A stretch of 64,000 nucleotides of DNA from contig BDGG01000009.1 in NCBI GenBank assembly GCA_001949185.1, forward strand, positions 1,423,347-1,487,346, written 5' to 3'. The notes beneath the pieces were generated by a model that saw only the letters and a program-made list of their open reading frames with translations, ran no database searches and was not told the origin of the DNA. This DNA comes from Ramazzottius varieornatus (lineage: Eukaryota; Tardigrada; Eutardigrada; Parachela; Ramazzottiidae). A program made the translations under genes and the position numbers. Positions 1 to 12,263 of the stretch are shown here, one piece after another (positions within the stretch are counted from its first letter, which is position 1; every line of letters begins with the position of its first letter).

Positions 1-492
1 CCTTCGTGTCCGCCGCCGATGGCGAGTAAGGACAAGATCCAGTATACGCACTAGAATGGTCTTCTCCAGGATCTCACGTGGATCTTTCGAGTTTTTTTTT
101 GTCCTTCTGACTTTCAACTTCCCCGCGGTTTCAAGTTCTTACTCTTAAGCTGGGGATATGTGCGTACCTGTAGTTTGCCATTCAGAAACCGTATTACGCA
201 CATTTGATTTTGGGAACCCAATAGGTGAATCAATTTAACCAGTCCGTCGTCTCGATTCCTTCAAGAGCAAAGCAGAATGTTTCTGTCATTATCCATCACC
301 ACCAACTCGAAACAGTGAAACACGAACACATTGTCTGAGAAGCGGAACAGCACGGCCAGAGTTTTCAGCAAACAAACAACAAAAGAATCAAGGCTGGAGA
401 GAACGAGAAGCTACTGTTACAAAGCAGGCTAATAAGTATGGTTAACAAGACCCAAGGGACCAGGGTATACGGCGAATGTCACACAGATGAGA
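1..492. other. Left-edge non-coding flank
   Basis: No open frame with splice signals or recognisable protein content is visible here. It lies downstream of the minus-strand gene that ends at 493, so part of it is probably that gene's 3' untranslated region. Confidence 0.5.
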
Positions 493-3398
493 CTATTTCT
501 TCTTGGGCTTGAGTAAAAGCGCAGGCGATTTCGTTGTTGACTTGACCGTTCGGACAGGTCGAGAGGAAGTGGCGACGACGGGAGTCGGTGTTGCAGAGGC
601 CTTCTTCTTGCGAATGACGGTGGGAGTGGCCTTGACAGGAAGCTGTTTGGCTGGCAAGCCGCTGACGGAAATCTTGATGCGTTGCGGCATGGTGGAGATG
701 GGAGGTCTTTCCTTCGTACTGCTAGCTGCCAGTTGGGAGCTGCGCTGTTGTCTTAGCGCTGCTATCTGCTCCGCTGCCCTGTCAGATTTCAGCATTTCAC
801 TGACACGCTTCACTGCCTAAAACATGAAGATAAGTTATACTTATCTGCAGTTATTAAGACGCACACCAAGAAATTGTCCACAGAGGTATAAGAGGGAAGT
901 TGCCTTTTGAAAGGTCTGGTAGAAGTTGAGGAGCTGTCTGCTATGCTCGGAGACGGGAATGTCGAAGCTATTGAAGGCCAGAGCATTGAGTGCCATCAGC
1001 GAGACGGCGGACTGTTCCTCCGGCGTGTCACATTTCAGGCCGGCAGAGGGATCGGCAAAACGGCTGATACTCTTGGTCCTAACAATACACTAGACAAATT
1101 AGCACTGATTAATAAGCCTATAGACGCATACGCACCTTCTGACGCATTCCGTGTAGTCTTTGTTCTTTAGCGCGAAGGAAAGCTTGAAAGGATCAAAGTC
1201 GACCAAACTGCAACAAGAACGTCATTTCCAACACGTCCCTCTGGACCATCAAGTGAGAAGCCTACTCTGTCGGAGGCGTCAGCGTCAGATAGATCTTCAT
1301 AGCCTGCAGCGACGCTGCCATCACTTCCTTCGGCACAGACCTGAAAGACACACTGCAGAAGTTTGGTGGACTGATCACTGGATATTAAGCCTACGTACGT
1401 CTTTTCTTGTTCAACATGGCGAGCTATGATAGGCAGCAGAGGCGCTACTCGGCGTTTCCGTTCCTCTTCGTCCTCTACAGGTGTCTCGGCTTCCGCTGGC
1501 TCGCCACCCGACCTAGAAGAAAGAAAGCGAAAGCGTCAAGTAACGTGAGAAATATTGGTGGGTTGCTTGCAAACATATCTTACATGATTGCCACATCGCT
1601 CGCTTCACTTTGTTCGGTGAGACTTGCCGACACTCGGTCGCCGTTGTCGCCTGCCGAAGGCTCCTTCTCTGTTGACAACTCTTGCAGGTTCCTCGAGTTT
1701 TTGCGGGTGTGCTTCTTGGGCAAGGCAATGGGCTTGGGTAGTACAGCCTTCCTGGCTCTGCCTTTGGCGGTGGTGGCCATCATCTCACTTTCTGCGGCTG
1801 CTTCAAGCTCTTTATCTGGCTGTTGCGAAGGCCTGGCCGTTTTGTCAGGGCTAAGCTGGAAGCCCAAGTGGCTTTCCGCTTCGTCTCTTGCAGCAGGTTC
1901 TGTAATGGCGCTGTCGTCCAGGCCGACCTCCTTCCCTGAAGGAAGAAGCACAGAGGCCAATCGGGCTTTCTCCTCGGAGCGCCCTTCGCTTTCCGGCACC
2001 AGCGCAACCTCGGCCTTATCGTCTAGTACATCAAAACTGTCTGCTGATGTGGACGGCATCTCCTCCCTAGTAGAAGGAGAGACACGCGCCTCCTCCGTCT
2101 CCATGGGCTGCTCGACAGGCTAAATCAAAGAGAACATTTCCACATCTTTTTAATGACAATGAACGGTCTGGAGCAGATTGCAGCTCTGAAGGTGGAGAAT
2201 GGGGATAATTGTCGATGAGGCTTACCGGCATGGCTTCTGTGGCTTCGGTGTTTGCTTGCTGGACCTTGGGAGGAGAACTTGGGACCAAGCCAGCCGCAGT
2301 GTCGGCCGTCGCAATGTCGTTGATTTCTTTGGATATAGGGAAGCGTATGCCGAACTGGCGATACACAGTCTGGAAGTAGGGGATGTAAGCTTTGGCAACG
2401 TCCGGGAACTTCTTGTGCACTGCTTGACTAAAAACGAAAGGGTGTCAGTGTAGCCACGTCTGACAGTCAAGTTTCTTCCTAGACTAATGGTTTTGCTCAC
2501 TCGAAGTAGGTACGGAGGACGCCGTTCAGTTCGTTGATCAAATCCATAAGAGCCGCGCCGTCTCTGGCCGTCGAACGCGGAATCTTCTGCAAGGCTTCCT
2601 TGTACCTGAACAGAAAGCGCTGTTTTCTACGAGGAAATGCAAAAAGCTATGAGTTATGGACGTACGACTGGAATTTGGCCCGTCGCCCTTCGTTGTCCTC
2701 CAGTTTGACCCACTGGTTGAACTTGGATAAGAGAGCCAAGGAAAGACGTTTGGCCTCACTGGCATGTGTATAATCTCGATGTGCCTGGATGGCGGCCGTC
2801 TCAACTCTGTAAGAAACAGAAGGTTCAAGTCCACAACTTTTTCCCCCAATGGCAATGAATCGACCATGGAAGCTGCGCGACCATCGTCATGCTGACCTGT
2901 TGGACCACTGTAGCTCTTTATAAAGCAGGTGAAGATTCTGTAAAGACATACTGGCATCGGTGCGCTGAAGGGAACAAGGGGGAAGGTTTGGTAAGGTGGA
3001 CTTACATCACCCTCGAGAAGCATGGAAGCGGGCGGGGATACATGGTAACGTTGTCGCATGGATGCAGTCAGTTCCGGCCTGCAAAAGAGTACTGTTCAGT
3101 GCTGACGTGTCGGCTACTGAAAGAGGCTCACCAACCAGTTGACAATGTTTCCACCGTCCATGATGTTGGCGACGTTGCCCGTCAGATCAGCAAAGAGTCG
3201 AAGGAGCGTTCGGTATCGGATGCTATTGGAAAACTGGTCCATAAACTCTTGAGGAGGTACAGCTGTTCCGGCCACCGACCGCTGCTTGATGGGCACGTCC
3301 GACTCGTCACCGTCCACTGTAGGAGAGAGCGCTTTGGCGCGTTTGGCATTAGAATCGTCCGATGCTGTCATGCGTTTGAGGGAAGGAACGGTCGCCAT
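493..3398 (-). CDS. Unrecognised nuclear protein, about 720 aa, 12 exons
   Basis: I do not recognise the family. The ATG at 3398 opens MATVPSLKRM and a short basic stretch (NAKRAKAL) that could be a nuclear localisation signal. A helical region follows (about residues 50-280, including RYRTLLRLFADL, LALLSKFNQWVKLED and FPDVAKAYIPYFQTVYRQF). Next comes a low-complexity acidic/Ser/Pro middle encoded by one large exon (about 1580-2115), then a second folded patch (RSVPKEVMAASLQAMKIYL, FDPFKLSFALKNKDYTE). The tail is Lys/Pro/Thr-rich and ends LLLKPKKK before the TAG at 493-495. Twelve exons chain in phase. The intron before the last exon starts with GC, not GT (CAAAAG|GCAACT). The donor of exon 1 is weak: a better GTGAGC lies 4 bases downstream but breaks the frame. 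Overall composition suggests a scaffold of a chromatin or transcription complex; this is inference only. Confidence 0.72.
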
Positions 3399-4252
3399 CT
3401 GCAAAGGACAGCAACATTATCAACGACGCCATTAGTACAGCATTCATCAAAACTGCGTCTTTCCTACATACGCAGACTAGGCTGGGATCCGCTGTACTTG
3501 AACTTACATTGAGGGCAGGTAGGATGGGTAAACGGGAGGGAGCAAGGCAAGACTAGTACGACGACAAAACTTGCCAGATTGATCCAAGTGCTGGAGTTGC
3601 CTAAAAGTCCCCTTCGCTCACGCTCCCCTCATCAACGCAGGGGCTCCTTCGTCGGGAAAAAACTGGGGCCTTCTGTTGGAAGGCCAATCTGCATGCTAGA
3701 AGGTTGCGGTGAAACACACAGACAAATTACACTCGATAGATGATTCACATACAGGAACAAAAATGAAAACAGACCTACGGAAAAATTAACAAATATAAAA
3801 TAGAAGGCGTGGCTTTCGGGAATATGATTGAATGGTCCATGTCCAGTAGCCGCCACGGTCACTTTCTGTTATCTCGCGGGTCTCCCAGCGATGGGTGCAG
3901 CACTCGTTTAAGCAGCATGGAAGACGTTGACGAACGAGTTATTCGAGAGCTTTTCAAAATATTCTATGGCAGACGCGCAGTTTTGAGGTTGCATCTTCGC
4001 ATTTTGCAAACGATGATGACGAGACCGTTCGTGCCTGTTAGAGAGTCGCTAGGCTTTTCAATCTTTGCTCCTTTCGAGCGCATCATAAACAACATCAGGG
4101 ATAACACTACAAACATTAAGAAACATCACAAAAGCCATGAAACCTCTGCCTGGACAGTGCAACATTATGGCCTCAAATCCCACACTACAGTTATGACAGT
4201 AGTCGCAGTACCACCGAGTTTATGATAACAAGGATGCCAGAAACGAAGGATG
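3399..4252. other. Intergenic, 854 bases
   Basis: Lies between the start of the upstream minus gene and the stop of the dehydrogenase, so it holds the promoter of the first and the 3' UTR of the second. A plus-strand open frame of 138 codons (3809-4225) contains a helical-looking stretch starting MEDVDERVIRELFKIFYG, but I see no supporting splice context or family match. It could be a small gene or chance. Confidence 0.4.
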
Positions 4253-5549
4253 CTACGATTTCGCGGCTGAAGCTGACAGTGCACTGAGTGGCGGCACTTG
4301 ATCCATCGACCAGCCTGTCCATTTTTCACTAACTGCCCAAAGCCTCCTTGCCATTTCCTCATCCAGCGCTCTGTCCGAAGGTGCGGCTTCTTGGCAGTTA
4401 CTAAAATATTTGCCGGAAACGCCCTCCAAGTCCGGACTAAGGGCGACATAGAGGGTCGTCTGGGCTCCTGCACGCGCACTCTTCATGAAGAACCACATGA
4501 TGGGCGCTGTAATGTAGGAAGTCATCGACTTGGCGAAGGACATGTTGCGGAAGAGCTCCGTGTACACTAGACCAGGATGGACGGCGTTGACAGTGACGGA
4601 GGTACTTGCCAGTCTTGTGCTAAGCTGGCGGGTGAAAAGGACGTTAGCCAGCTTACTGGCGTTGTAAGCTGCTCCGGGGTCGTAGTCTTCGTCCCAGTTC
4701 AGGTTGGCAAAGTTCAGGTCGCCTCGATAATGTGCCGTGCTTGACAGAACCACGATACGGCTGGGCGAAGAAGCTTGGAGCTTACCAAGTAGCAACCCCG
4801 TCAGGAGAAAGTGCCCGAAATGGTTGACGCCCATCTGCTTTTCCAAACCATCCTGCAAAAGTGCCATAGATTACTCGTATCTCAACAGCAAAGGCGCTTC
4901 TCACCAGTCACACAGATCAACCTGAAGATTCATGTCATTATGCTGGGACAGATCAAGAAGTTAGAAGTGACTACTTGGAGGGGCGCACCCTGCATGTACT
5001 GCGTTCTTACCTTCGTTAGTTTCCTTTGCGGGTCTCTCATCGTTGCAGCATTATTAATAAGATAGTCTATCCTCTTCTCTGCTTGCATCGTTGCACCAAA
5101 GGCGCGAACGGATTCATGCGAGGCCAGATCAAGAAGTTCGCAGAGTATCTGGGGTTTCTTCTTGGCGTAATGGTTGACATTGCCGAAGGGTTGGGCAGCC
5201 TTGGCAGCCAGATAGATCTCCCTCCTGGCCTTCTTACAGCGTTCCATATCCCGACATGCCAGTATAACTCTCGCACCGCGTTTCACGAACTCTTTCGCCG
5301 TTTCTTTTCCAATACCCGTATTAGCACCTGCAACAGACACCTGGAAAGTAGATCGGCATATAATGTAACATACAGCTTCACTTTTAACTAAGCGTAGACC
5401 GCCACTCACGTACCGGTGATGATCGCCGTCTTTCCGTCCAGATTTTCCCTTCCGCTGTATCGACATCCCTGTAAGAACTCCTTGTAGCAGATGGTAGCGC
5501 CGAATGCCGTACCCACTCCACTGCATATCACGAAGAACCTATTGTTCAT
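4253..5549 (-). CDS. RDH13-like short-chain dehydrogenase/reductase
   Basis: Three exons (5549-5414, 5327-5011, 4852-4253) join in phase to give 350 aa. The protein aligns along its length with the retinol dehydrogenase 11-14 group and is closest in memory to RDH13. Residues 1-40 are a hydrophobic N-terminal anchor (MNNRFFVICSGVGTAFGA). The cofactor motif TGANTGIG is formed across the first splice junction, followed by ILACRDMERC (an NADP-type basic residue), NNA, VVLSS with the catalytic serine and YNASK with the catalytic Tyr and Lys. VHPGLVYTEL follows the active site as in the family. All catalytic residues are present, so it is predicted to be an active NADP(H)-dependent membrane-associated reductase of retinaldehyde or another lipid aldehyde. 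Human RDH13 is mitochondrial; location here is not shown. The ATG at 5549 is the only ATG in frame. It is divergent from the PHD gene at 5998. Confidence 0.93.
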
Positions 5550-5997
5550 TTTGTTAAGAAGGAACAGAAAAAATCCACCAAAATATTGAATAATGACCAA
5601 TTTTAATCAGTTGTCAATCGTCACTTTGCGGAACCAGCGCGTGGAACCGATACGTCATTGAGCTACTGACCGAAGAAACTATCACGTGACTACGGGTAAA
5701 CTGCATTGGTACCACGTGACCGAATTCTCAAGCAGCATTACGTCACGGGCGTCCCAGATGGAGAGCAGAGACAGGAGGGCTGTGTCCGTCCCGTCGATTG
5801 TTGTTGACCTGCACATGGACGTTTTTGCATGGGAACTGCGCATGACCTCCTCCGCATCTTTCTCGTTATCCCCGCATTCACGATTGGACGGGGAGGGTAT
5901 TAGCGGACAGTTCCACGGCAGATCTGACTCGTAATCTGGACCAGGTTAGCTGGCGCTCGGCTGATTCAAGGGATCGAAAGGAGGATCGGAAGCAATC
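5550..5997. promoter_or_regulatory. Shared divergent promoter region
   Basis: This 448-base interval separates two head-to-head start codons (dehydrogenase on minus, PHD/SAM gene on plus), so it must hold both promoters unless distal 5' exons exist. CACGTGA-type E-box motifs occur near 5695 and 5715. No TATA box was recognised. Confidence 0.45.
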
Positions 5998-7739
5998 ATG
6001 ACGTCTGACGAGCCCTCGGCCTCCTCGGTCCCTCTTCGGGAGAGTTCCCGAAAGGTACGACTGCATAATGTTCCGAAGAAGAAAAGTGTTTCTTCACTCT
6101 CTGTTGATTACAGCGAACTCCGAAGACGATGGGACCGGACTTTGTGGACTACTCGACGGGATCTTATCGGATAAAGACAGAAGAAAAGAAAGTTACTCTC
6201 TCAAAGTCCACAGCCATGCTGGAAAAAGCACAACCGAAAAAACTAACACGATCTTTGTCGTCCAGTTCGGAAAGTATTGCGAAGACGTCCAAAAAGTTGA
6301 CCAGTATCCTGACACGGGCAATCGGTAAAAGAGAACCGACCATCGCTGTTGCGCCTGTTGTGGTGACCAAGAGACCTGCTGTCAAGCCCGACGGATGCCT
6401 AGAATGTCTCAAGATGGGACTGGAGGAGGAAGCCTACGCCGGGCAACACTTGATGACACACTGCAGCCAACTCGGCTGCCATTATGCTGGTATGGGTTTC
6501 CTTGCATAATGTCCCAAAAAACTGCCGAAATAACATTCGGCATACTCGTCATGGGTATTTCGGTTGATTCTTGATTGATTAACTGTATTTCATTCTTCTT
6601 TTGCAGTTCACAAGGAATGTTCCCCGTATCCTCCAATAGCAGACACGTCCAAATTTGTCTGTATGCAATGCAGCAAATGTGAGGCTTGTCAACAGGATGC
6701 ATTGAATGTTGACGAGGTGAGTCGGGACTGTTTTCTTCGGACACGTCTACATAAGACTGCTGAGTGGACAGTGGCTTGCAAATTTGATTGTTTTGTAGGA
6801 CCTGATGTGTCGGCGATGCTACAAGCCCTACCACAAAATCTGCTCCGGACAAGAATCAAAGAAAGCGTCGCGCGCTGGGTCTCCAGCATCGCTATCTTCC
6901 GAGGATGTTCGGAAAAGTAAGCCTGTCTTGTACGGTCCCCCTGTAGGTCCATTACACTAACGCCGCTTCCCCGTTGCAGTCTGGACCTGCTCGAAATGCG
7001 TCACTTCCAGGAAACGACTGAAAAGAAAGAAACAGCGCCGCGCTGAGGAGAAGACTACGCCTCTGGGAAACTCTAAGCATGGAGATTCACAAGGTACGAG
7101 CCTGTCCAGCCGCTATACGGTGGGTACGAACACATCAGCTTGAAATGAGGCTCTTGTTTTGCAGCGGCGGATGCATCGCATGAGAAGGTTACGCAGCGGA
7201 AAAGAAAACGAAGTGATGACGTGAGGTATCTTGGTCTCCGCGATCCAGTACTATTAAGATTCTCGCAATAATGTTTGTGTTTGTGATAGCGCTAAAGTTA
7301 CCGAGTTCGCGGACGAGATCATTCCTGAGCCGAAAGCAGGCTCGCTGTGGAGGATGGAGCTGGCGCGCAAAGCTGTCCGCGGGGTCATTCCTTTGCCGCT
7401 GAACGACGTACAGGAAGAAAAGCGGACAAGATGTCTGGAGGAAGACCGCGAACTGCGGCAGGACATGGTCTTGTGGTCCGTCGACCAGTGCGCCTCCTTC
7501 TTCCAAGATTCCAACCCGCAACTGGCCCAACTAATAACCAAACATGTAATTGCTTCATGATAGACCAGCGTTGCTGAAGGAGGTTCCTCATATTATACTT
7601 TCCTTCCATGCAGGAACTGATGGGATCGGCCCTGGTACTGATATCGCGGACGCAGTTCTTGGACTTGTTCGGTCTGCCGATCGGGACAGCGCTCAACCTG
7701 CATGCCGAGGTTTGCCGAACGCGGAGGCTCTTCTTCTAA
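5998..7739 (+). CDS. Double-PHD-like zinc finger and SAM domain protein
   Basis: Eight exons (5998-6054, 6114-6489, 6607-6716, 6799-6916, 6980-7093, 7165-7225, 7290-7545, 7614-7739) keep phase and encode 405 aa. After a Ser/Lys-rich start, a Cys/His-rich block (about residues 115-250) shows CLECLKMG, HLMTHCSQLGCHYAVHKEC, CMQCSKCEACQ, CRRCYKPYHKIC and WTCSKCV. This is the spacing of a tandem PHD finger as in KAT6/DPF-type histone readers. A very basic linker follows (RKRLKRKKQRR), then a C-terminal SAM domain with LWSVDQCASFF and LDLFGLPIGTALNL. The likely role is a nuclear adaptor that reads histone H3 tails and oligomerises or recruits partners through SAM. No acetyltransferase domain is present. 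The SAM domain is split by the last intron. Confidence 0.85.
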
Positions 7740-8425
7740 GGTTACTCGTAAGCCTTTCTCCTGCGTTTTGCTTTTGAGCAGTAACTTCAACAGGTCATGC
7801 TTTTTACGCTTGTTGGCGCAGAACTTTGCTCATGTCTTATCAATTCGATTTTTTGTTTCTTTTGACACTTTTATGACAGTGGGGAACGGCCTTAACTTCC
7901 CGGGTCCGTCCAGTCCGGCTTTTCTCTCTTTGGGGATGAGCAGAACCTTGTGAAGCTTACTAGATGTTTTGGGTCGCATTGGGCTTTTGCTTGCCTGATC
8001 CCAGGTACCTCGTACCCTCAACTTGATGGAAAATAGGGCACCATCGATCTAAGTCGCTCTTATCGCTTTGCTGCACTTAATTATAATGGTCTAGGTGGTT
8101 GGTGCCCGGTGGGAAAGATCAGCATGAAGGAGTAAAGGTGAAGCGGCTGTCTCTTCCTCTTTTTCCTTTTCCGTATAATTGTATCGATTTTTCTCTATTG
8201 CCACGTACTGAGTCATATGGACGTTTTGTTATCGATCAGTCGTTCCAGGTTATCGGACACAGTCATTGCAATTTTTCAGGTAGTTTGATGCTTGTTGGAT
8301 AACGGTTGGAGAAGTTTAGCATTCGCAATCCCAGAGCTCAACTTTGGATGAGGCATTTCCTGTGAAGTTCGTCCGGTAAAAACTGTTCTGTAAGAGGTCG
8401 TTGTGACACAACTGCCTGCGGTTCC
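7740..8425. other. Intergenic, 686 bases
   Basis: Tandem plus-strand genes lie on either side, so this interval holds a 3' UTR and the next promoter. Nothing else was recognised. Confidence 0.45.
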
Positions 8426-11033
8426 ATGTTGTCCCATGACAGTCTTGCTGAGGGAAGCTTCCAGCACAACGGACAAAACTACCGCATAGGTCACAAGAGC
8501 CGTTCCGCCAACTTGCAGCACCAGCACAGTGCGCCAGCTACTTCGGTATGTCATGCAACAGCAGTGCCGTCCAGCCCAATGGCCATTTGTTATGTCTCTA
8601 TCAGAGGGCTTTCCTCAGTCTGTTGGTCCTACTATGTCATTTTCTTTACTAGAAGCGGGATGGAAACGGACATAGCCAGGGATCGGTGGCTGGCTCGGTC
8701 AGTGCCAGCTACTCCGGAGATGAGGACACACCTCGAACTTCCGCCTCCGAAAGGCACAAAGTTCAGAGCGACCATGCATTAGCCAGGACAGTCAGCGCGC
8801 ACGCTCCACTAATTGGTTCTTCCTACGAGGTAACGTAGCTCTATTTTTACTACTACATAGAAAGCCATAACGTCAAGTGCTTCTGCAGATCGCAGCACTG
8901 AGGAAACATGTCAAGATTCTGGAGGAGCGCCTGCGAGCCGAACGTCATACTCATGCAGTCAAGTTCTCCGAGGTCGAAAAGCAACTCATCCAGGAAAATG
9001 CCCGACTAAAGGTGTAGATATGCTCACTTTGCTGCTATAGGACTTGTGCCGCAACTTCTAGCTTAGAAGGAATGACTGTCATGATGGATTTTCATCGCAT
9101 TGTTCTGCCATCTTAATATACTGGTAGGTCTCGACGAGCGCTCTTCAGCGACAAATAAAGCGCGAGGAGCAGAAAAATGCCGATAACGAGGCCGAACTGT
9201 CAAAGCTCCGCAAAGAAAGAAAAAGCCGATTCTCCCTCAGCGGTATTACCCGAAGCTTCAGTGATGTCCGTCTGGAAGATATAGAAATGCAGGTCGGTGT
9301 CGCCCTTCGGGTAACCGTATTATTACTCTTCAGGCACGATATATATACAGCGTGCTCGAGGAAACAGAAAGTTTAAAGTGCCGACCGTTATGCAAGCTGA
9401 CTTTCTTGTCGTTCCACAGGAGTCAAGTCTGAAGCGTAAAAACACTGACTCGGAAGTTGTTCGAATGATCAAAGAGAGACTACAAGATTCGGAAAAGGAT
9501 CGGCTGGAAGCCGAAGGCGTCTTTAACCAGTAAAGAACCTTGCCCTATACTGGCCGATAATATTTGCCAGCTAGACAAATTTGCAGAACGTTTTTGAATT
9601 TCAGGCGCATATCCACCTTGTTGCGAGAAAGAAACGTACAGCGGACCGAGATGCAAAGTGCTGAAGAGGCTATGGCCAAGCTGACGTCCGAGAACGAAGC
9701 GCTGCACAGATCGGCGGCGGAACTGCGTACTTACATCGCCAACATCGACCCAAGCCTACAAAGTCAAGGCGATTCCCTCCAGATGGCCAACCTTCGACGT
9801 TCCAACCAGCAGCTACAAGAAGAGCTGCAGCAATTCGTCCGCGAAAGGAACAAGTTGGTTGTCGAGCTGGAAGACCTCTCTGAAGAGTTGACACTGGCCA
9901 AAGCTAACGACCGACAAAACAAGGAACAACATCATTTGCTGGTCGAGATGAAGAGTAAAGTCGACAGTCTGCGCAACAACATGGTTCCCTCTGACCGGCA
10001 CAATGGCCTGTCCCCTGTCACTGCCACTACGTCACGGACTAAGACAGTCCATAACGGGCCTTCTTTTAGTCCATCCACAAGCAGGGAAGTAGATTTGGTG
10101 CTGGAGGCAACCACCCGAGAACTGGGGGAAACACGTAACCAGCTAGCCTCCATTCTCGAGCTTAGCCAACGCTACGAGCTGCACTGTTACAATCTGGAGA
10201 AAGAACTGAGCAAGTTTTACGGCAAGAACTACCAGTACGTGGAAACAGGCTGGAGGAAGAAAGACAGGAGCTTCCTGGAGAAACTTAGCCAAACGGTCAA
10301 GAAAGGCAAGGCTCAGCACCTTAACTCAAACACCGTCCAAGTCCACACGTCCAGCAAACCGAAAACGCTCTCGGCCCAGTCGACGCAGACCGAGGCAGTG
10401 CCACTTAGCGAGCCGCTCAACCTGACGAGAAACTCATCCAGTCGGAATGCGCAGATGGAAGAACTGCTGAAGAAAGTCAACTCGATCATCGAGTTGATAG
10501 ACAAGATGTCGCCCAATACTAGTCCGTTGGACGGTCGAAGGCGGGCTGTCCAAGGCCAAGCCATAGCCCAGGCTGTTGACGACCTCCTGACTTCCCTTCG
10601 GGATGGTCAGTCTAACGGCGCCAGCCTCGACCTCGCCAAGCTGAATGAAGCCCGCCTGGAAGTACAGGCCTTGCAAAGAGCTATCACAGAACTGCAAGCA
10701 CACAACGACTTTTTGCGAGCGGAAGTAGGGCGCTTGACGACTGCTGTGAAGACGGCGGAAGATGCCGATAGTCAGTTCGACGACGAAGACACGCCCATCA
10801 CACAGGCCGAAGTGGAAGAAAAGATCAGGCAAGTTCGAAGCCAACTGGTGGAGAGCGTCAAGAGCAAAAACAGCGGCTTATTACCGGCAAATGTTCTGTC
10901 GGGTTTCTATCAGTCGCCATTGACGGACTATACGGCCAAAACTTCCGGTGTATGGTCCTACAGCGAGTCCAACTCTTCCAACGGCGAAGACGTTAACTCA
11001 CCCATCAAAACACCGTTGCCGTTACGAGTCTAG
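8426..11033 (+). CDS. Long coiled-coil protein (707 aa), family not recognised
   Basis: Six exons (8426-8545, 8653-8829, 8889-9011, 9128-9292, 9420-9529, 9605-11033) are all in phase. The last exon carries two thirds of the protein. The first about 100 residues are Ser/His/Gly-rich and disordered. Heptad-rich coiled coil starts at IAALRKHVKILEERLRAE and runs, with a break around a Ser/Thr-rich stretch (SPVTATTSRTKTV), to about residue 660. A phosphosite-like segment RFSLSGITRSFSDV lies between coils. Composition and layout resemble centrosomal or cytoskeletal adaptor coiled-coil proteins, but coiled coils give false similarity, so no family is assigned. It converges with the TLDc gene, stop to stop, 350 bases apart. 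Confidence 0.85.
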
Positions 11034-11383
11034 CAAGACCTCTTCCTTCTGGTCATTTATGGGCTGAATAATACTTTGTCAGTATTGGTCACTCTTTCCC
11101 AGTCGTAAAAATCTTCTGAAATACTAGGAAGAACTCTGAAACATGTCTTTTCTAATTGTACAGAATAAAACATTTGAAAACAGGGATTACAAAGGAGCTG
11201 CTTGTAAAAATCACAATAAAATCTGGAGAGGGGAAAAGGCTACGGAATCTACATTCTGCGTCGAGCTACGAACTGAGTTCGTAGCGGTTGTTCTTGACGA
11301 GATCAACCAGGAATTTACTACAAAAAAACCAAGGGGCGTGGGTCACTACAGTCTCAGGCATGAAAAGACGAGGCAAGGAAAAC

Positions 11384-12225
11384 TTACTCTGTACTGTATT
11401 GGCTCTTGCCTGGCCGCGTAATCTTCTGCAGCTTTTCCGCTGCTTTATTCTCCCACTTGATCTGGTCCACCTGCGCCATCTTTGGTGCGGACCCAGCGCA
11501 TCCCCACACCTACAGCCAGACAATAAGCGTAAAATAAATAAAAGTCAACAAGGGAAAGAAGAACAGTTGGGCGAGCGCTATAAAGACTTGGGGAGAAGAA
11601 TGACACTAACCAACCTCGGCGCACAGCAGTTTGTCCGGGGTCTCCGGCCATATTTCACATGTGCTGAAATCTGAGTCAATCTTGATCAGCGGCCTCTCGG
11701 CGTCTCTGCCCAGCAAGATACCTTTATACCAGCCGCGTGCATTGGCATTCAAGTACGCCAAGTTTGATCCACCTATAAAGTGTCAACGCTTGCGAGTTAG
11801 CGGATGCGGAAAACCGCGACAGACGGCTGACTGTAACTTCCTCCTTGTTGAATGTCACACTAGCTGCAGATACCACGCCAAAAAAATGGCTAACAATGGG
11901 CTACTTACTATCCAGACGCTTGAAGTGTGGTTTTAGTTGAAGCAGCACCGAATCTGATCCGCCCCACCGGTTCGGACTTTCCCTACAATAGCACACAACG
12001 ACGGTTTTTTTCCCTACTGTGACCAATACATGGCTTCAATCTCATAATGTAATCAGTCATGTCAAATTACCTCCATTCAATGTCCACTGCCAGGCAGTAA
12101 GACAGACCAGACTCAAAGACGAAAATGGAGACGGTGGGGCCGGAGTAATGAAAGGTGTGATGCATCAGTCGGTTGAAGGCATGTCCGTGCTTATCACTAA
12201 TGACGAAGAAAAGGTGTTAGTGACT

Positions 12226-12263
<38 letters not shown>

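Noticed and set aside
12227-12260. AG repeat as a functional regulatory GAGA element
   Set aside because: It sits inside an intron next to an acceptor and is more simply a microsatellite or pyrimidine tract.
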